14,976 nucleotides of DNA, taken from contig JAKJDA010000027.1 in the NCBI GenBank assembly GCA_022706165.1, positions 1 through 14,976 of the forward strand, read 5' to 3'. Shown here in pieces: positions 13,986-14,976 of this stretch. Every line of letters starts with the position of its first letter. Positions within the stretch are counted from its first letter, which is position 1. This DNA is from Candidatus Hydrogenedentota bacterium (GTDB taxonomy: Bacteria > Hydrogenedentota > Hydrogenedentia > Hydrogenedentales > SLHB01). The notes under the pieces were generated by a model, which saw nothing but the letters and a program-made list of their open reading frames with translations, was not told the DNA's origin and ran no database searches. A program made the translations under genes and the position numbers.

Positions 13986-14976
13986 ATGTTGAACACAGAA
14001 ACGGTTCAGTCGGCCCCCACGCTTGCAGCCACCCGTCAGCGCATGCACGAGCGACTCAAAGGCATTGTTCCGCCCTTCGAGATCGACTTGAAAGCCGAAA
14101 TCGCCTTCCAGATCAATCGGTTGAAGCGCGAGAAAAACGCGGTCATCCTGGGCCACAACTACATGGAACCCGCCTTGTTTCATTCCGTGCCGGATTACGT
14201 CGGCGATTCGCTCGAATTGTCCCGTATCTCCGCGCAGACCGAAGCGGATATCATTGTCTTCTGCGGCGTGCAATTCATGGCGGAGACCGCCAAGATTCTC
14301 AATCCGGACAAAACCGTGCTCATCCCCGCGCTTGAAGCAGGCTGCTCGCTTGCCGCGGGCATTAGCGTCGAGGACGTGTTGCGCCTCAAACGGCGCTATC
14401 CTGGCGTCCCCGTAGTCAGCTACGTCAATACCTACGCCGACGTGAAGGCTGTTTCCGATTACTGCTGCACAAGCGGCAACGCGGACAAGGTGGTTCGGCA
14501 TATCTTGGACCAAGGCCACAAGACGGTCATTTTTCTGCCGGACGAATACCTCGCGCGGAACACCGCGCTGGAAATAGGGGCGCCTATCACGACGCCAGAG
14601 CGTGACGCGGACGGCAAGCCGGTGATTCCCGAAGGCGTAGAGATTCCCGAAGGCATCATCGGCTGGACATCGCGTTGCGAAGTGCATGAACAATTCACCG
14701 TGCAAGACGTCCAGAACGTGCGCAAGCAATTTCCGGACGTCGTCATCATCGCGCACCCGGAATGCAGCCCGGAGGTGGTGGAGCAGTGCGACTTTGCCGG
14801 CAGCACCAAGCAAATGGTCGAGTATGTGCGGCGGCTGGACGCCCAGCGCTATCTGTTGCTGACCGAATGCAGCATGGCCGATAACATCGCCGCGGAAAAT
14901 CCCGACAAGGAAATGATCCGCATGTGCAGCCACCAGTGCCCCCACATGGCCCTGATCACCCTGGAAGATACGCTCG
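13986..14976 (+). CDS. nadA: Quinolinate synthase (cut by right window edge)
   Basis: NadA condenses iminoaspartate with dihydroxyacetone phosphate to quinolinate in de novo NAD synthesis, using a [4Fe-4S] cluster. The first 330 residues are present and most of the protein is visible. Key parts: ILGHNYMEP (54-62); GDSLELSR (73-80); FCGVQFMAETAKIL (92-105), with cluster Cys93; SYVNTYADVKA (145-155); CCTSGNA (160-166); HPEC (257-260), with cluster Cys260; and CPHMALITLEDTL (318-330), with cluster Cys318. These three cysteines fit the three cluster ligands of the family. A Pro/Gly-rich stretch at about 198-226 looks like an insertion relative to shorter NadA proteins. ATG 13986 is the only start codon near the conserved N-terminus; the best ribosome binding site-like sequence (AAGGA) is about 13 nt away. 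No nadB or nadC is in the window. Confidence 0.96.
   Translation, partial: MLNTETVQSAPTLAATRQRMHERLKGIVPPFEIDLKAEIAFQINRLKREKNAVILGHNYMEPALFHSVPDYVGDSLELSRISAQTEADIIVFCGVQFMAETAKILNPDKTVLIPALEAGCSLAAGISVEDVLRLKRRYPGVPVVSYVNTYADVKAVSDYCCTSGNADKVVRHILDQGHKTVIFLPDEYLARNTALEIGAPITTPERDADGKPVIPEGVEIPEGIIGWTSRCEVHEQFTVQDVQNVRKQFPDVVIIAHPECSPEVVEQCDFAGSTKQMVEYVRRLDAQRYLLLTECSMADNIAAENPDKEMIRMCSHQCPHMALITLEDTL

Noticed and set aside
13653..14945. A 430-codon minus-strand open frame opposite nadA
   Set aside because: The plus strand encodes NadA with all three cluster cysteines, and the opposite frame has no recognisable domain. It also runs into the start of dinB in a different frame.

Overview
The window is a gene-dense stretch of bacterial chromosome with moderately high GC. 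Nine genes are clear, and a tenth is cut off at the left edge. No tRNA, rRNA, CRISPR array, insertion sequence or phage gene was seen. The mix of genes suggests a Gram-negative, deep-branching lineage such as Planctomycetota or Hydrogenedentota: B12-type radical SAM enzymes, membrane-anchored SGNH/TPR proteins, RecD2-type helicase, and NadA. This placement is inference only.

Layout. On the minus strand, from 3221 down to 1, lies a probable operon: pgi (glucose-6-phosphate isomerase), a TPR-containing multi-pass membrane protein whose GTG start overlaps the pgi stop by 4 nt, and the N-terminal part of an ECF-type sigma factor. A 326-nt divergent region (3222-3547) separates it from a plus-strand block. 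That block holds two different radical SAM proteins with B12-binding-like N-termini (3548-5017 and 5036-6760), then a membrane-anchored SGNH-hydrolase-like/TPR protein (6738-8447), then recD2 (8510-10687). A second SGNH/TPR protein, a full-length paralogue of the first, follows behind its own promoter (10859-12529). It converges, with only 11 nt between stops, on dinB (DNA polymerase IV, minus strand, 12541-13743). dinB and nadA (quinolinate synthase, plus strand, running off the right edge) are divergently transcribed from two well-formed sigma70-like promoters.

How the genes may work together. Pgi (glycolysis/gluconeogenesis), NadA (NAD synthesis), RecD2 and Pol IV (DNA repair and tolerance) are housekeeping functions. 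The least explained part is the radical SAM / radical SAM / SGNH-TPR block. Tight spacing suggests co-expression, and the membrane-anchored SGNH protein suggests that the product or its partner is at the envelope. Neither the substrate nor the pathway can be read from the sequence.

The most testable regulatory signals are three. A perfect CTG-N10-CAG palindrome sits in the dinB leader, like an SOS box and with the only Shine-Dalgarno-like AGGA in its loop. Two mutually exclusive hairpins precede the first radical SAM gene, one covering part of its ribosome binding site. TACAAT-type -10 elements occur in front of pgi, the second SGNH gene and nadA.
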